A stretch of 64,000 bases of DNA, taken from assembly GCA_020633205.1 (NCBI GenBank), contig JACKEB010000020.1, forward strand, positions 186,001-250,000. Direction: 5' to 3'. The notes below the pieces were generated by a model that worked only from the letters and a program-made list of their open reading frames with translations, searched no databases and had not been told where the DNA came from. The position numbers and the translations under genes were made by a program. Positions within the stretch are counted from its first letter, which is position 1. Each line of letters begins with the position of its first letter. This DNA comes from Polyangiaceae bacterium. Its GTDB lineage: Bacteria > Myxococcota_A > Polyangia > Polyangiales > Polyangiaceae. This document shows, one piece after another, positions 28,138-35,865 of the stretch.

Positions 28138-29575
28138 TTCGAGAGCTCTAGCTAGCGTTGTCCTCGTTGGGAGCCTGCTCGGCCTGCAAGGGTGCGGCGA
28201 GAACACGCCGGTGCGACCTCAGCTGCTGATCGAGGTGGACACGGACGTCCCAACCGTAGCTCAGGCGATAGCCGATCCAGCCGTGAGTCAGGACGCGACA
28301 CTGGACACCCTGAGGATCGACGTGATCAATGCCGACGGATCGGTCGTCGACTTCATCGACGTGGTAGCCCCCACCCCCGACGACTGGCCGATATCGTTCG
28401 GCGCGTTGCCTCCCGACGCTGGGTCACAGGTGACATTTCGCATGCGCCTGTTTCGAGGCAGGGACGCAGCTCGCGGAACTCTCAACGGTATCCCGAGTCT
28501 GGAGCCGCCCCCGCGCACGAGCATCGACCGTGTCGTAAACCTCGACTTCCCAACGGAGGGGGTCAGCGAGGCGCGGGTCGTATTGCGCGGCGATTGTCTC
28601 GGCGTGCGCGCGACCTTCGGCAGCGCCCTCGCGACGTGCATCGATGCCATAAATCCACACGGCAATCCTGCCGAGGGAGTGGAACCCAGTATCACCGGAG
28701 GGACGCTCACCGGCACCTGGGACAAAGCGCTCAGCGTACCCTGTCGTGGGACCCCACCGACTCCCGACGCGGTCTGCATCCCCGGCGGCTACAGTGTGTT
28801 GGGTGATGCCGGATTCGTCGGTCTTGGCAACTTCCTCGATGCAGCCCCCCTCACCCCCGTCTACCTCTCTCCCTACTGGCTGGATCGCACGGAGGTCACC
28901 GTCGGGAGGTATCGGGAGTTCGTCAAGCGAGTGGGTACGCCAGCCGAGCCACCGTTTACCCGCATCGACGGCGATCTCTTGCGCGGAGAGTGCGCTTTCC
29001 GCGGAGAATCAGTCGGCGAGTTCGACGCGCTCCCGCTGAACTGCACGTACTACGCAACGCTTCGTGAGCTGTGCCAGGCTGAGGGAGGTGACCTGCCGAC
29101 CGAGGCCCAGTGGGCACACGCGGCTCGAGGACGAGGCGAAGGCAGGCTGTATCCATGGGGAGAACATGAGGTCGAGTGTTGCGTCAGCAGCATTTCGCGA
29201 GCTTCCTTGCCCGGCGTGCCTCTGCTTTGTGAGGCTACGGAAGGCCTAGAGCCCGCTGGTTCTCATCCACCGACTGAGTCGTGCAACGGCCTTGGCGATA
29301 TCTCCCGCGACGGTGTGCTCGACCTCGGAGGAAGCCTGAGCGAACTGCTCCTCGATAGCGCTCAGTCCTTCGAGGACGAGTGCTGGAAGATGCAAGGCAC
29401 TGCCGTGGACCCGTTGTGCAGCGCGGACGGAGGCTTGATTGCCCTGCGAGGGGGCAACTTCAGCACGGGGCCCAAGCTCGCCGCCGCAGCTGTACGCGGA
29501 GACTGGAGCAAGAACACTTGGGCCTCCAGCATCGGGGCTCGCTGCGCTTATCCCGACGGAAATGGCTCCCAATGA
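28130..29575 (+). CDS. Lipoprotein with formylglycine-generating-enzyme-like domain
   Basis: A 481-residue lipoprotein. Signal MSDSRALASVVLVGSLLGLQGC ends in a lipobox L-Q-G-C. An N-terminal beta domain (about 28-150) is followed by a C-terminal SUMF1/FGE-sulfatase fold starting at 'DAVCIPGGYSVLGDAGFVG'. That fold includes YWLDRTEVTVGRYREFVKRVG, LPTEAQWAHAARG, LYPWGEH, LRGGNF and GARCAYP. The catalytic cysteine pair of true FGE (Cys-x4-Cys) is not visible, so it is probably a binding or structural homologue. The ATG at 28130 overlaps the end of the upstream gene by 8 bp. The long upstream extension of the ORF is in the shadow of that gene. Confidence 0.87.
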   Translation: MSDSRALASVVLVGSLLGLQGCGENTPVRPQLLIEVDTDVPTVAQAIADPAVSQDATLDTLRIDVINADGSVVDFIDVVAPTPDDWPISFGALPPDAGSQVTFRMRLFRGRDAARGTLNGIPSLEPPPRTSIDRVVNLDFPTEGVSEARVVLRGDCLGVRATFGSALATCIDAINPHGNPAEGVEPSITGGTLTGTWDKALSVPCRGTPPTPDAVCIPGGYSVLGDAGFVGLGNFLDAAPLTPVYLSPYWLDRTEVTVGRYREFVKRVGTPAEPPFTRIDGDLLRGECAFRGESVGEFDALPLNCTYYATLRELCQAEGGDLPTEAQWAHAARGRGEGRLYPWGEHEVECCVSSISRASLPGVPLLCEATEGLEPAGSHPPTESCNGLGDISRDGVLDLGGSLSELLLDSAQSFEDECWKMQGTAVDPLCSADGGLIALRGGNFSTGPKLAAAAVRGDWSKNTWASSIGARCAYPDGNGSQ

Positions 29576-30927
29576 AGCGAACTCCCTTCCTGGCACTCAC
29601 TCTGGGCGTGCTCTTCGCTGGCTGCGGAGAGAGCACTGGAGAGGTACGCGCCCAGTGGCTCGTGTCTCTGAGTACGGATGCTCCCCTACCTCAGTTTGGG
29701 GACCGCCTGGTTGTCGAGATCCTCGAAGCCGATGGCTCCCCGGCTTGCGCTGGTTGCCGCCGACTGCTGGGGGTGCCCAGCGATTGGCCGGCGACGTTCG
29801 GGGTGATTCCACCGGGTGATGGGAGCAAGGAGCTATTCGTTCGTGCACGGCTCTATCGAACCGAATCCGCGGGGAACGACGGGCTACCGAGATCGAGCCG
29901 AGTGATCGACGTCGCGGGCAGGCTGGTCGCTCCTCAGGGTGCGACGGCAGTGCACCTCCAGCTCAGCATGAACTGCTTCGGCACCCCTGTGCGGCTCGAG
30001 CAAGGCGAGTCTTGCGATCCGCAAACGGGGGAATACGTCCCCCTGCCGGTGCTTGGTCCCGCGCCCGCGAGCATCCCCGAGCCGGGGAGCTGGTCTGGTG
30101 CCAAGTCGGAGCCGTGCGCGGAGCCGGCACCGGAAGGCATGATTTGTGTGCCTGGCGGAGCCTTCCTAATGGGAGCGCCCACCACCTCTTTGATCTCCGA
30201 TGATCTGGACGCGGAGCCCCTCGTGCACTTGAGCCCTTACGCGCTCGACCGAGACGAAATGACCGTGGGGGAGTACTTGGACATCGCGGCCGAGTTCAAT
30301 CTCCCACTCCCAGCGCTGCACAACGCAAACCCGACATCCACACGCTACTACTGCACCTACGACGCGAACGACCCTGAGAGCCGCGCGCTGCCGGTGAACT
30401 GCTTGGATCGAGAGCAGGCACGCGCTGTGTGTGAGGTGCAGGGCAAACGCCTGCCAACGGAGGCCGAGTTCGAGTTCGCGGCAGGGAACCGCACACAAGA
30501 AACACTATATCCCTGGGGCAACGATCAGGACGTCTGCCACTACGCTGCGCTGGCAAGGAACCCGCTCGACCTCACGGACGGAACCTACGCGCCTTACCTG
30601 GAGTGCAGAGAGACACCCGATGGTCGCCTAGCGCCAGGGGTCGTGCTCGGAGAGAGCACCCTGGACGAGACGGAGCTCGGACTACGTAACCTCGGCGGAA
30701 ACCTCTCCGAGTGGGTGGAGGACCTGTACGCGGACTACACGCAGGCCTGCTGGCAGGGGCTCACGCTGCAAGATCCAATGTGTGAAGAAAACAGCAACGG
30801 CTGGTTCGCCCGGCGAGGCGGCGCTTGGACGGGACCGCAGATCACCGCGCGCGCTGCAGAGCGCAACGCGCAACTCACGGACACCGGCTCGATTGGTATC
30901 GGTGTGCGCTGCGCAACTAGCTTCTAG
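29572..30927 (+). CDS. Second FGE-like lipoprotein, paralogue of the preceding gene
   Basis: A 451-residue lipoprotein. The signal MKRTPFLALTLGVLFAGC has lipobox F-A-G-C. It has the same two-part plan as its neighbour: a beta domain with a similar phrase about deviation from a mean (VPSDWPATFGVIPPGDGSKE against TPDDWPISFGALPPDAGSQV), then an FGE-like domain. That domain includes MICVPGGAFLMGAP, YALDRDEMTVGEYLDIA, LPTEAEFEFAAGN, LYPWGND, LRNLGGNLSEWVEDLY, RRGGAW and GVRCATS. Its ATG overlaps the upstream TGA (ATGA). The pair arose by duplication, since both domains occur in the same order. It converges on the next gene with 7 bp between stops. Confidence 0.87.
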   Translation: MKRTPFLALTLGVLFAGCGESTGEVRAQWLVSLSTDAPLPQFGDRLVVEILEADGSPACAGCRRLLGVPSDWPATFGVIPPGDGSKELFVRARLYRTESAGNDGLPRSSRVIDVAGRLVAPQGATAVHLQLSMNCFGTPVRLEQGESCDPQTGEYVPLPVLGPAPASIPEPGSWSGAKSEPCAEPAPEGMICVPGGAFLMGAPTTSLISDDLDAEPLVHLSPYALDRDEMTVGEYLDIAAEFNLPLPALHNANPTSTRYYCTYDANDPESRALPVNCLDREQARAVCEVQGKRLPTEAEFEFAAGNRTQETLYPWGNDQDVCHYAALARNPLDLTDGTYAPYLECRETPDGRLAPGVVLGESTLDETELGLRNLGGNLSEWVEDLYADYTQACWQGLTLQDPMCEENSNGWFARRGGAWTGPQITARAAERNAQLTDTGSIGIGVRCATSF

Positions 30928-30934
30928 GCCACGT

Positions 30935-32005
30935 TCAAAGACCGCCGGGCGGATCCACTCTCAGCGACAGCTGGCCGCCTAGCCACGCACCACTCAACTT
31001 GGAGTCGACGTCTGGCGCGCTCGCGCTTCTGTAGTTGAGCGGGCGGAGCAGCACGCCAACTTGTGGCCCAAACGACAACACCAGGGTGTCTGAAAGCCGC
31101 GTGTCTACGCTGAAGTCGACGACGGCACGTCCGGTCCAGGTCGTGGTTTGCCCGGCTTCACCGGCGACCGACTCCGCGCCTTGAAGCTGCGCCACGCCTG
31201 CCCCCAGCGTCACCCCTAACCCCAAACCCAAACCCTGCGAGAGCTTGAAGTCGTACCCCGGGGAAACACTGAACTCGAAGTAGCGCAAGCCGTCGATCTC
31301 CGGCGCTCCACCCGCCATCAGGCTCAGGCCGGCGCCGATCCGCGGTCCCGAGTCAAGGCGCAGACTTGGTCCGAGACCGATACCACCGAGCCAGCCGCCT
31401 CCGCTGATCCAGGCTCCCTGGGCCGGAACGTCCAGGGTCAGGCGCGCGAGCAGTGTGTGTGGCTTCGGCTTGGCGGCCTCGGCTGCGGCACGCGCCGCGT
31501 CTCGCCTGAGGCGGCGGGCTTCAGCGAGGCGCCGCTTCCGCAAGCCAAGCACCAGCTGCGCCGACGCCTGCGCGATGCGTCGAGCGGTGAGTCGCTTGCC
31601 CTCACTCGTCGATACCCGGCGCGTGCCATGAAGCTCGCCCCGCTCCCAAAGTTCGACGCTGAGCATCTTGACGGATGCAGCGTTCTCGGCTGGTACCACG
31701 CGGAAAAAGAGTGCGACCTCGAGCGGCGGGTCGTTGGCCGGGTCGGGTGGCACGTCGACGTCGGCGATCTCGATGGCGATCAAGCGTCGCACGAGCTTCG
31801 CGTCGACCTCGTCCTCACTGGCGGAGGCAATTTCGATGGCGAGGCCGGGCCCAGGATTGGCGAGCGCCTGACCGCTGAGAGTCGTCGCGCCGACCGCCAG
31901 CGCAAGAATCAGGCAGCTACTTCTGAGGCGCAGGTGCAGGCGCGGGATCGACAGGCTCCGGAACGCCAGCGTCTCCGCCTTCGGGCTCCGGGGCGCCGGC
32001 GTCAC
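30935..32005 (-). CDS. Putative outer-membrane beta-barrel protein of sigma/TPR module 1
   Basis: About 356 residues. A hydrophobic segment (CLILALAVGATTLSGQALA) with an AxA-type cleavage site marks export. The mature protein has a first domain of about 130 residues (VRRLIAIEIADVDV to RKRRLAEARRL) and an alternating Gly/aromatic C-terminal half typical of a small outer-membrane barrel. The true start is unclear. The 5' end overlaps the 3' end of the upstream TPR gene, and I use the GTG at 32005; the ORF is open to 32074. Being third after the sigma factor and the TPR protein, it looks like an envelope output of that module. Confidence 0.65.
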   Translation of the reverse strand: MTPAPRSPKAETLAFRSLSIPRLHLRLRSSCLILALAVGATTLSGQALANPGPGLAIEIASASEDEVDAKLVRRLIAIEIADVDVPPDPANDPPLEVALFFRVVPAENAASVKMLSVELWERGELHGTRRVSTSEGKRLTARRIAQASAQLVLGLRKRRLAEARRLRRDAARAAAEAAKPKPHTLLARLTLDVPAQGAWISGGGWLGGIGLGPSLRLDSGPRIGAGLSLMAGGAPEIDGLRYFEFSVSPGYDFKLSQGLGLGLGVTLGAGVAQLQGAESVAGEAGQTTTWTGRAVVDFSVDTRLSDTLVLSFGPQVGVLLRPLNYRSASAPDVDSKLSGAWLGGQLSLRVDPPGGL

Positions 32006-32927
32006 TGGACTCGGCTTCAGCCAGGGCGTCGCGAATTTCCTGAGCACGACGTCCGCTGGGGTAATCCTTCTCATATTGGCCGGCGAGCTTTCGCGCGAGC
32101 TCCAAGTTGCCCTGCTCGATGGCCGCTAGGACCTGACGAGCGAGGGCATCTTCCGCGAAATCACCGTCTGGCGACAAGGATCGGTAGAGACCAAACGCTT
32201 CCGCGGCGCCTTTCTTGTCGCCGGCCGCCTCGAGCAAGTTGCCCAGGGCGAGCGCGGCAAGCGGCGCGTTGGGGTCACCAGGGAAGCGATCCAGCAGTCG
32301 GCGCAGGGCCTGAGAGGCGCGCCCACGCTGTCGGTTGGCGCGAGCGACCTCAGCCAAGGTCATCAGCTGCTCAGCGCTGGCCTGACCCATTACCGCGTCG
32401 AACCCGCCTTGTTCTTGAACAGCCTGATACGCAGCAGCGTACTCACCGCTGTCCGCCAGCTTCTGCCATTCCGGCGGTCCCGACGGACGAACAGCCACCG
32501 GAGCCTCGCTGACTTCGTTCACCGCTGAGGTCTCCGCCCGTGGGGCGCGGGGCACTGGAGCGATCCGATGCTCATCGGGGGCTGGAGACTCTGGGCTCGC
32601 CTCCGCTGAGATCGCAGGCGGCGGCTCCGGGGCCTCGTCTCCGGCGGCCCGATCCGTGGGCGCCGGTTCCGCGGCGGGCAGCGGAGCGACTTCTGCCGTG
32701 GGTTGAACTCGAGCGCCAACCAACACTCCCGACCCGAACAGCAGCACGCCTGCGGCAGCTGCCCAGATCAAGGAGGTGTTGCGACGCTGAGCAGGCGCCG
32801 CAGGGAGTTGCGGGAGTTCCTCCTCCAGACGCTGCCACACGCGGTTCAAGGCCTCGTTGTCCTCGGCGTGATCCCGAAGGGCGTTCACCGGGACCTCCGG
32901 CGGGATGCTGCTGCGACGCTTGGCCAT
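31917..32927 (-). CDS. Single-pass TPR protein coupled to an ECF sigma factor
   Basis: A 336-residue protein beginning MAKRRSSIPPEVPVN. A soluble N-terminus of about 48 residues precedes one membrane helix (TSLIWAAAAGVLLFGSGVLVGA). Outside comes a Pro/Ala/Glu-rich spacer, then TPR-type repeats (ASAEQLMTLAEVARANRQRG; ASQALRRLLDRFPGD; AEDALARQVLAAIEQGN) like those of YbgF/FecR-linked proteins, and an acidic Asp/Gly/Pro end. Its ATG overlaps the sigma factor's TGA by one base, so it is translationally coupled. By position and topology it is a candidate anti-sigma factor, but no zinc-finger anti-sigma motif is present. Confidence 0.8.
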   Translation of the reverse strand: MAKRRSSIPPEVPVNALRDHAEDNEALNRVWQRLEEELPQLPAAPAQRRNTSLIWAAAAGVLLFGSGVLVGARVQPTAEVAPLPAAEPAPTDRAAGDEAPEPPPAISAEASPESPAPDEHRIAPVPRAPRAETSAVNEVSEAPVAVRPSGPPEWQKLADSGEYAAAYQAVQEQGGFDAVMGQASAEQLMTLAEVARANRQRGRASQALRRLLDRFPGDPNAPLAALALGNLLEAAGDKKGAAEAFGLYRSLSPDGDFAEDALARQVLAAIEQGNLELARKLAGQYEKDYPSGRRAQEIRDALAEAESSDAGAPEPEGGDAGVPEPVDPAPAPAPQK

Positions 32928-33742
32928 CAGACGCTCCCTCCAGAAACGAAGTGCTGCTCGAAGAATCGCTGAGCACGCGCGATGCGGCGCTTCGCCGTTG
33001 CGAGGCTGCAGTCCGTGAGTTCCGCCACCGCCTCGAGGCGGTGGTGCTCCACATAGCGCAGAGTCCAAGCGATGCGATCTTCAGTCGGCATCGTCTGCAG
33101 CAGCGCATAGACCTGAGCCAACTGCGCCCGCGCTTCGGGGCTCGCATCACCTGCCGCGACCGCATCCAAGTCGACCGCGTCCCCGGCGTGAGTCAGCCCA
33201 AGCGTGGCCATCAGGCGACGCCGGCGCAGGCGGCTACGCACCAAGCGCACGACGATGGCGCCGAGCCAAGAACGGAACGCTGCTGCATCGCGCAGATCGT
33301 TCAGGCGCTGGTGAGCCTTGATGAAGGCATCGTGCACGACGTCTTCGACGTCGCTGGCGCTACCTTGGATTCGGACTGCGAGGTTCATGGCGAAGCCGGC
33401 GTGGCGCCGGTAGAGCAACTCGAAAGCCTGGCGATCTCCTGCTTGGACCTTCAGTACCAGCTCCGCGTCCTCTGTCTGGCTCGTTTCCGCGCGGACTAGC
33501 GGCGCGGACTCACCTGGCGTTGGAGTGTGTGCGGGGGCTGGGGGCTGACGGGGTTCGGCAGAGACGCTCGGCTGAGGAGCCGAAGCATGGGCTCCATCTG
33601 CTTCCTCGTCGGTGGCCGGACTGGCAACCGCGTGGGCTTCGGAGCGCGGGGGGAGAGACTCATCGATGGAGTCTGGGCTCACTCCGCCCCTGACGAGGCG
33701 CAGCCGGCGCTCGGCTGCTGAAGAGTTAGAACCCATCGACAT
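32927..33742 (-). CDS. ECF-type RNA polymerase sigma factor with long N-terminal extension
   Basis: A 271-residue sigma-70 family protein. Region 2 has 'LLYRRHAGFAMNLAVRI', then VEDVVHDAFIKAHQRL, and 'FRSWLGAIVVRLVRSRLRRR'. Region 4 has 'VAELTDCSLATAKRRIARA', a helix-turn-helix. The first 90 residues are Pro/Ala/Glu-rich and absent from normal ECF sigma factors (about 180 residues); they may be a regulatory tail or result from too early a start. An ATG at 33736 is an alternative. The stop overlaps the start of the TPR gene. The same sigma/TPR pairing occurs again at 44451-45886. Confidence 0.88.
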   Translation of the reverse strand: MSMGSNSSAAERRLRLVRGGVSPDSIDESLPPRSEAHAVASPATDEEADGAHASAPQPSVSAEPRQPPAPAHTPTPGESAPLVRAETSQTEDAELVLKVQAGDRQAFELLYRRHAGFAMNLAVRIQGSASDVEDVVHDAFIKAHQRLNDLRDAAAFRSWLGAIVVRLVRSRLRRRRLMATLGLTHAGDAVDLDAVAAGDASPEARAQLAQVYALLQTMPTEDRIAWTLRYVEHHRLEAVAELTDCSLATAKRRIARAQRFFEQHFVSGGSV

Positions 33743-34040
33743 GCTTCAGACGCAGCTTGCCATCATTTCGGCTCACCCATCGCCACGGGAACGCTCACTC
33801 CAAAGGATCATGGCTCAGTGCCGTGCGACGCCGTGGCAGTTCTCCCGGAATGGGTGTTCCGGCGCAGCTCCTGCTCAACTTCATTATCCTGATTAATTCC
33901 GTATAGTTGGAACGAAATTCCGGCGATAATCTGCAGCCAGGGTGCTTTTTTGTTGAGCCGGTTGCGGAGGCTGGGGCATCTCCCATTCCGAAACACGAAG
34001 CTCACGCACCTAGTGGGGCTTCGCACAGGAGGATCCCCAA
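33743..34040. promoter_or_regulatory. AT-richer intergenic region upstream of the sigma and EAP-lipoprotein genes
   Basis: The stretch between two divergent genes is AT-richer than its surroundings around 33870-33950. It holds an imperfect hairpin-like inverted repeat (GGAACGAAATTCC) and TATAGT/GATAAT-like elements. The strong ribosome site AGGAGG at 34028-34033 is 7 bp before the ATG at 34041. No single promoter can be assigned by eye. Confidence 0.45.
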
Positions 34041-34253
34041 ATGATTCGTAAACTCGCTCTTATCCCGATCGTTGGTCTGTTGGCAGTTGCTTGCGGTGGT
34101 GGCGGAATGCCCGAGGCCGAGGCGCCCGAGGCGCCCGAGGCGCCCGAGGCGCCCGCGGCTGAGGCTCCCGAGGCGCCCGAGGCGCCCGAAGCGCCCGAGG
34201 CCCCCGAAGCACCCGAGGCCCCCGAGGGTGGAGACGACGCGGCGGCTGAGTGA
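34041..34253 (+). CDS. Small EAP-repeat lipoprotein
   Basis: A 70-residue lipoprotein. The signal MIRKLALIPIVGLLAVAC has a lipobox V-A-C and is followed by GGGG and about 12 Glu-Ala-Pro triplets, then an acidic end (GGDDAAAE). The mature part is an extended acidic rod tethered to a membrane. It is similar in design to the small 'EAP' lipoproteins that act as spacers. The gene has a perfect ribosome binding site and is followed by an intrinsic terminator at 34304, so it is a single-gene transcription unit, probably strongly expressed. The 9-bp coding repeat (GAGGCGCCC) makes it slippage-prone. Confidence 0.85.
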   Translation: MIRKLALIPIVGLLAVACGGGGMPEAEAPEAPEAPEAPAAEAPEAPEAPEAPEAPEAPEAPEGGDDAAAE

Positions 34254-34303
34254 GATCTCACTCAGCTTGCTCGGCCTGATTTCGGTCAGGCACGTCAAGC
34301 AGG

Positions 34304-34340
34304 CGACCGGTGCTCTTGGAGTACCGGTCGTTTTCTTTTT
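34304..34340 (+). terminator. Intrinsic terminator after the EAP lipoprotein gene
   Basis: A perfect 8-bp stem (CGACCGGT/ACCGGTCG) with an 11-12 base loop is followed by TTTTCTTTTT. This is the clearest rho-independent terminator in the window and lies 51 bp after the stop codon. Confidence 0.92.
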
Positions 34341-34427
34341 GTCTCCAAGCAGGAGCAAGCAAACCCAACTCCCACTTGAGTCGGGTTTGGGGGTGAGGGT
34401 GCGACCCAGCACAGCCGATTGGTGTCA

Positions 34428-34559
34428 GCGCACGCTTGGTAGTCAGCACAGTGCTTGGTAGTCAGCACAGTGCTTGGTAGTCAGCACAGTGCTTCGTGGT
34501 CAGCACAGTGCTTCGTGGTCAGCGCAGTGCGTCGTGGTCAGCGCAGTGCTTGGTAGTCG
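34428..34559. repeat. 19-bp tandem repeat overlapping the 3' end of the extensin-like gene
   Basis: Seven consecutive units of consensus GCACAGTGCTTGGTAGTCA (19 bp, the first 18 bp) run from 34428 to 34559. They fall into two sub-types, GCTTGGTAGTCA and GCTTCGTGGTCA. The array covers the stop codon of the gene at 34538-35521; its last two units encode the C-terminal DYQALR and the stop. The rest lies just downstream of that gene. The units are not spaced, so it is not a CRISPR array. Confidence 0.93.
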
Positions 34560-35521
34560 GCGCCGCGCTTGATGTCGAAGTGGAAGTGGTCTCGATGCGC
34601 GGCGTTGAAGCCCGGCGTCAGCATGTGATTGAAGATCCCTTCGCGGGCCACCGCACACACTAGGTTCCGCAGCCGAACGCTGCCCGCATCGGGTTCGTGG
34701 ATCACGGCATCCGGACCGCAGGCTGGGGCGCCGAGGTCCCCGTGCCAGTCGTCCTCCACACTCAGCACGCTACCGTCCGCCAGCCAGAGGCGCGTGATGT
34801 CCGCCGCGAGCCCGTAGCTGTGCTGGCTCGGGTTGCGCGCCTTTCCACGCCGGTGCCGCGGCAACTTGGACTGCGGACGGTACATGTTGTCTAGCTGCAC
34901 GCGCACCACGGAGTGCGCCGCCAACACTCGCGCAAACTCATTCAACGCGAGCACCAAGCGACAGTCCAGCACCCCGAACGGGCTCTTTCCACCGGGAAAC
35001 ACAAACTTGATCCCCGAGAGCTCGCCTGAGAGCTTGTGAGGATTCGCAACACCTTTGGCCGGACCGCCCCAATGCTTGACCGGGAGCTTCGCCGACCGCA
35101 GTTCCTTCATGCACTGTCCAGGTGAGAGGTTTGCGAAGCGTCGGGCATAGCTCGTCGGCGGGAGCAGGCGCCGCGGGTCGAGCGGCTGCATGAAGGGTTC
35201 CTCGGAGAGGTCGACCGCGGGAGGCGCGGCGTCGACTGCTTGCGCGTCCGCTGTTGTGGCGTCGCCATCCAGGCCAGCGTCGAGCGTCCCGGTATCGGGA
35301 GCCGCGGCGTCAGCTTCGGCTGATCTCTCGACACCAGCGTCTCGGAGACTCGGCGAACTCGACGCCCACGCCGCGACCCGCGGGGGCCGAGCGGGCGCCT
35401 CAGCCTGCGATGGCCCAGCGCTGCACGCGACCGAAAGGCCGACGCCCCCCAGCGCGGAGAGGAGAATCGCCCGAGCGAAGTGGCTCGGCTTCTGGTGTTC
35501 GAGACGCAGCCGTTCTTGCAC
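34538..35521 (-). CDS. Extensin-like domain lipoprotein (M15/VanY-like fold)
   Basis: A 327-residue lipoprotein. A lipobox-like LSVAC near residue 33 follows a hydrophobic stretch, with a Pro/Ala/Asp-rich spacer to about residue 105. The C-terminal domain (about 130-325) is the extensin-like_C family (PF06904), related to D,D-peptidases. Signs are 'CMKELRSAKLPVK', 'LDCRLVLALNEFARVL', SQHSYGLAADI and 'HRDHFHFDI', with the conserved His and Asp of the metal site. It probably acts on peptidoglycan. The stop lies inside the 19-bp tandem array, and the last residues DYQALR are encoded by one of its units. Confidence 0.88.
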   Translation of the reverse strand: MQERLRLEHQKPSHFARAILLSALGGVGLSVACSAGPSQAEAPARPPRVAAWASSSPSLRDAGVERSAEADAAAPDTGTLDAGLDGDATTADAQAVDAAPPAVDLSEEPFMQPLDPRRLLPPTSYARRFANLSPGQCMKELRSAKLPVKHWGGPAKGVANPHKLSGELSGIKFVFPGGKSPFGVLDCRLVLALNEFARVLAAHSVVRVQLDNMYRPQSKLPRHRRGKARNPSQHSYGLAADITRLWLADGSVLSVEDDWHGDLGAPACGPDAVIHEPDAGSVRLRNLVCAVAREGIFNHMLTPGFNAAHRDHFHFDIKRGADYQALR

Positions 35522-35865
35522 TGCGCGACCCCTAGCACGTCTCGTGTCGCGTCTCCATTTGAACAGCGAACTCAGCTTCGTCTCACCACTCGGCTGATTC
35601 GAGCCGGATTGTCAGCCACCGGCGCCGCTAGCCTCGTTTCCATATTTTCCACAAGGCAATAACCAACAACCACTGCCCGACAGAAAGCAAAACGCGAGCA
35701 CTCGCGCTTGGAGGCTGTGCCCACGCCGCACACCCCACCGGTGGAGTGACTCTGAAGCACATGCGGTGGTTCACACAGTGATCTGGGCGCCGCCCCTGGA
35801 CGCGCAGATATCCGGCGACATTGCGCTTTTCGTCTTCGGTATGGCGCTTGCTCTAGTCGCCGGCC
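35522..35865. other. Intergenic region between divergent extensin-like and barrel-protein genes
   Basis: No gene is apparent. The region should contain the two divergent promoters. An AT-rich patch lies around 35637-35675 (TTTCCATATTTTCCACAAGG). I saw no terminator or recognisable operator. Confidence 0.4.

Noticed and set aside
34428..34559. CRISPR-like array
   Set aside because: Units are directly adjacent, only 19 bp, with no spacers and no cas genes nearby.
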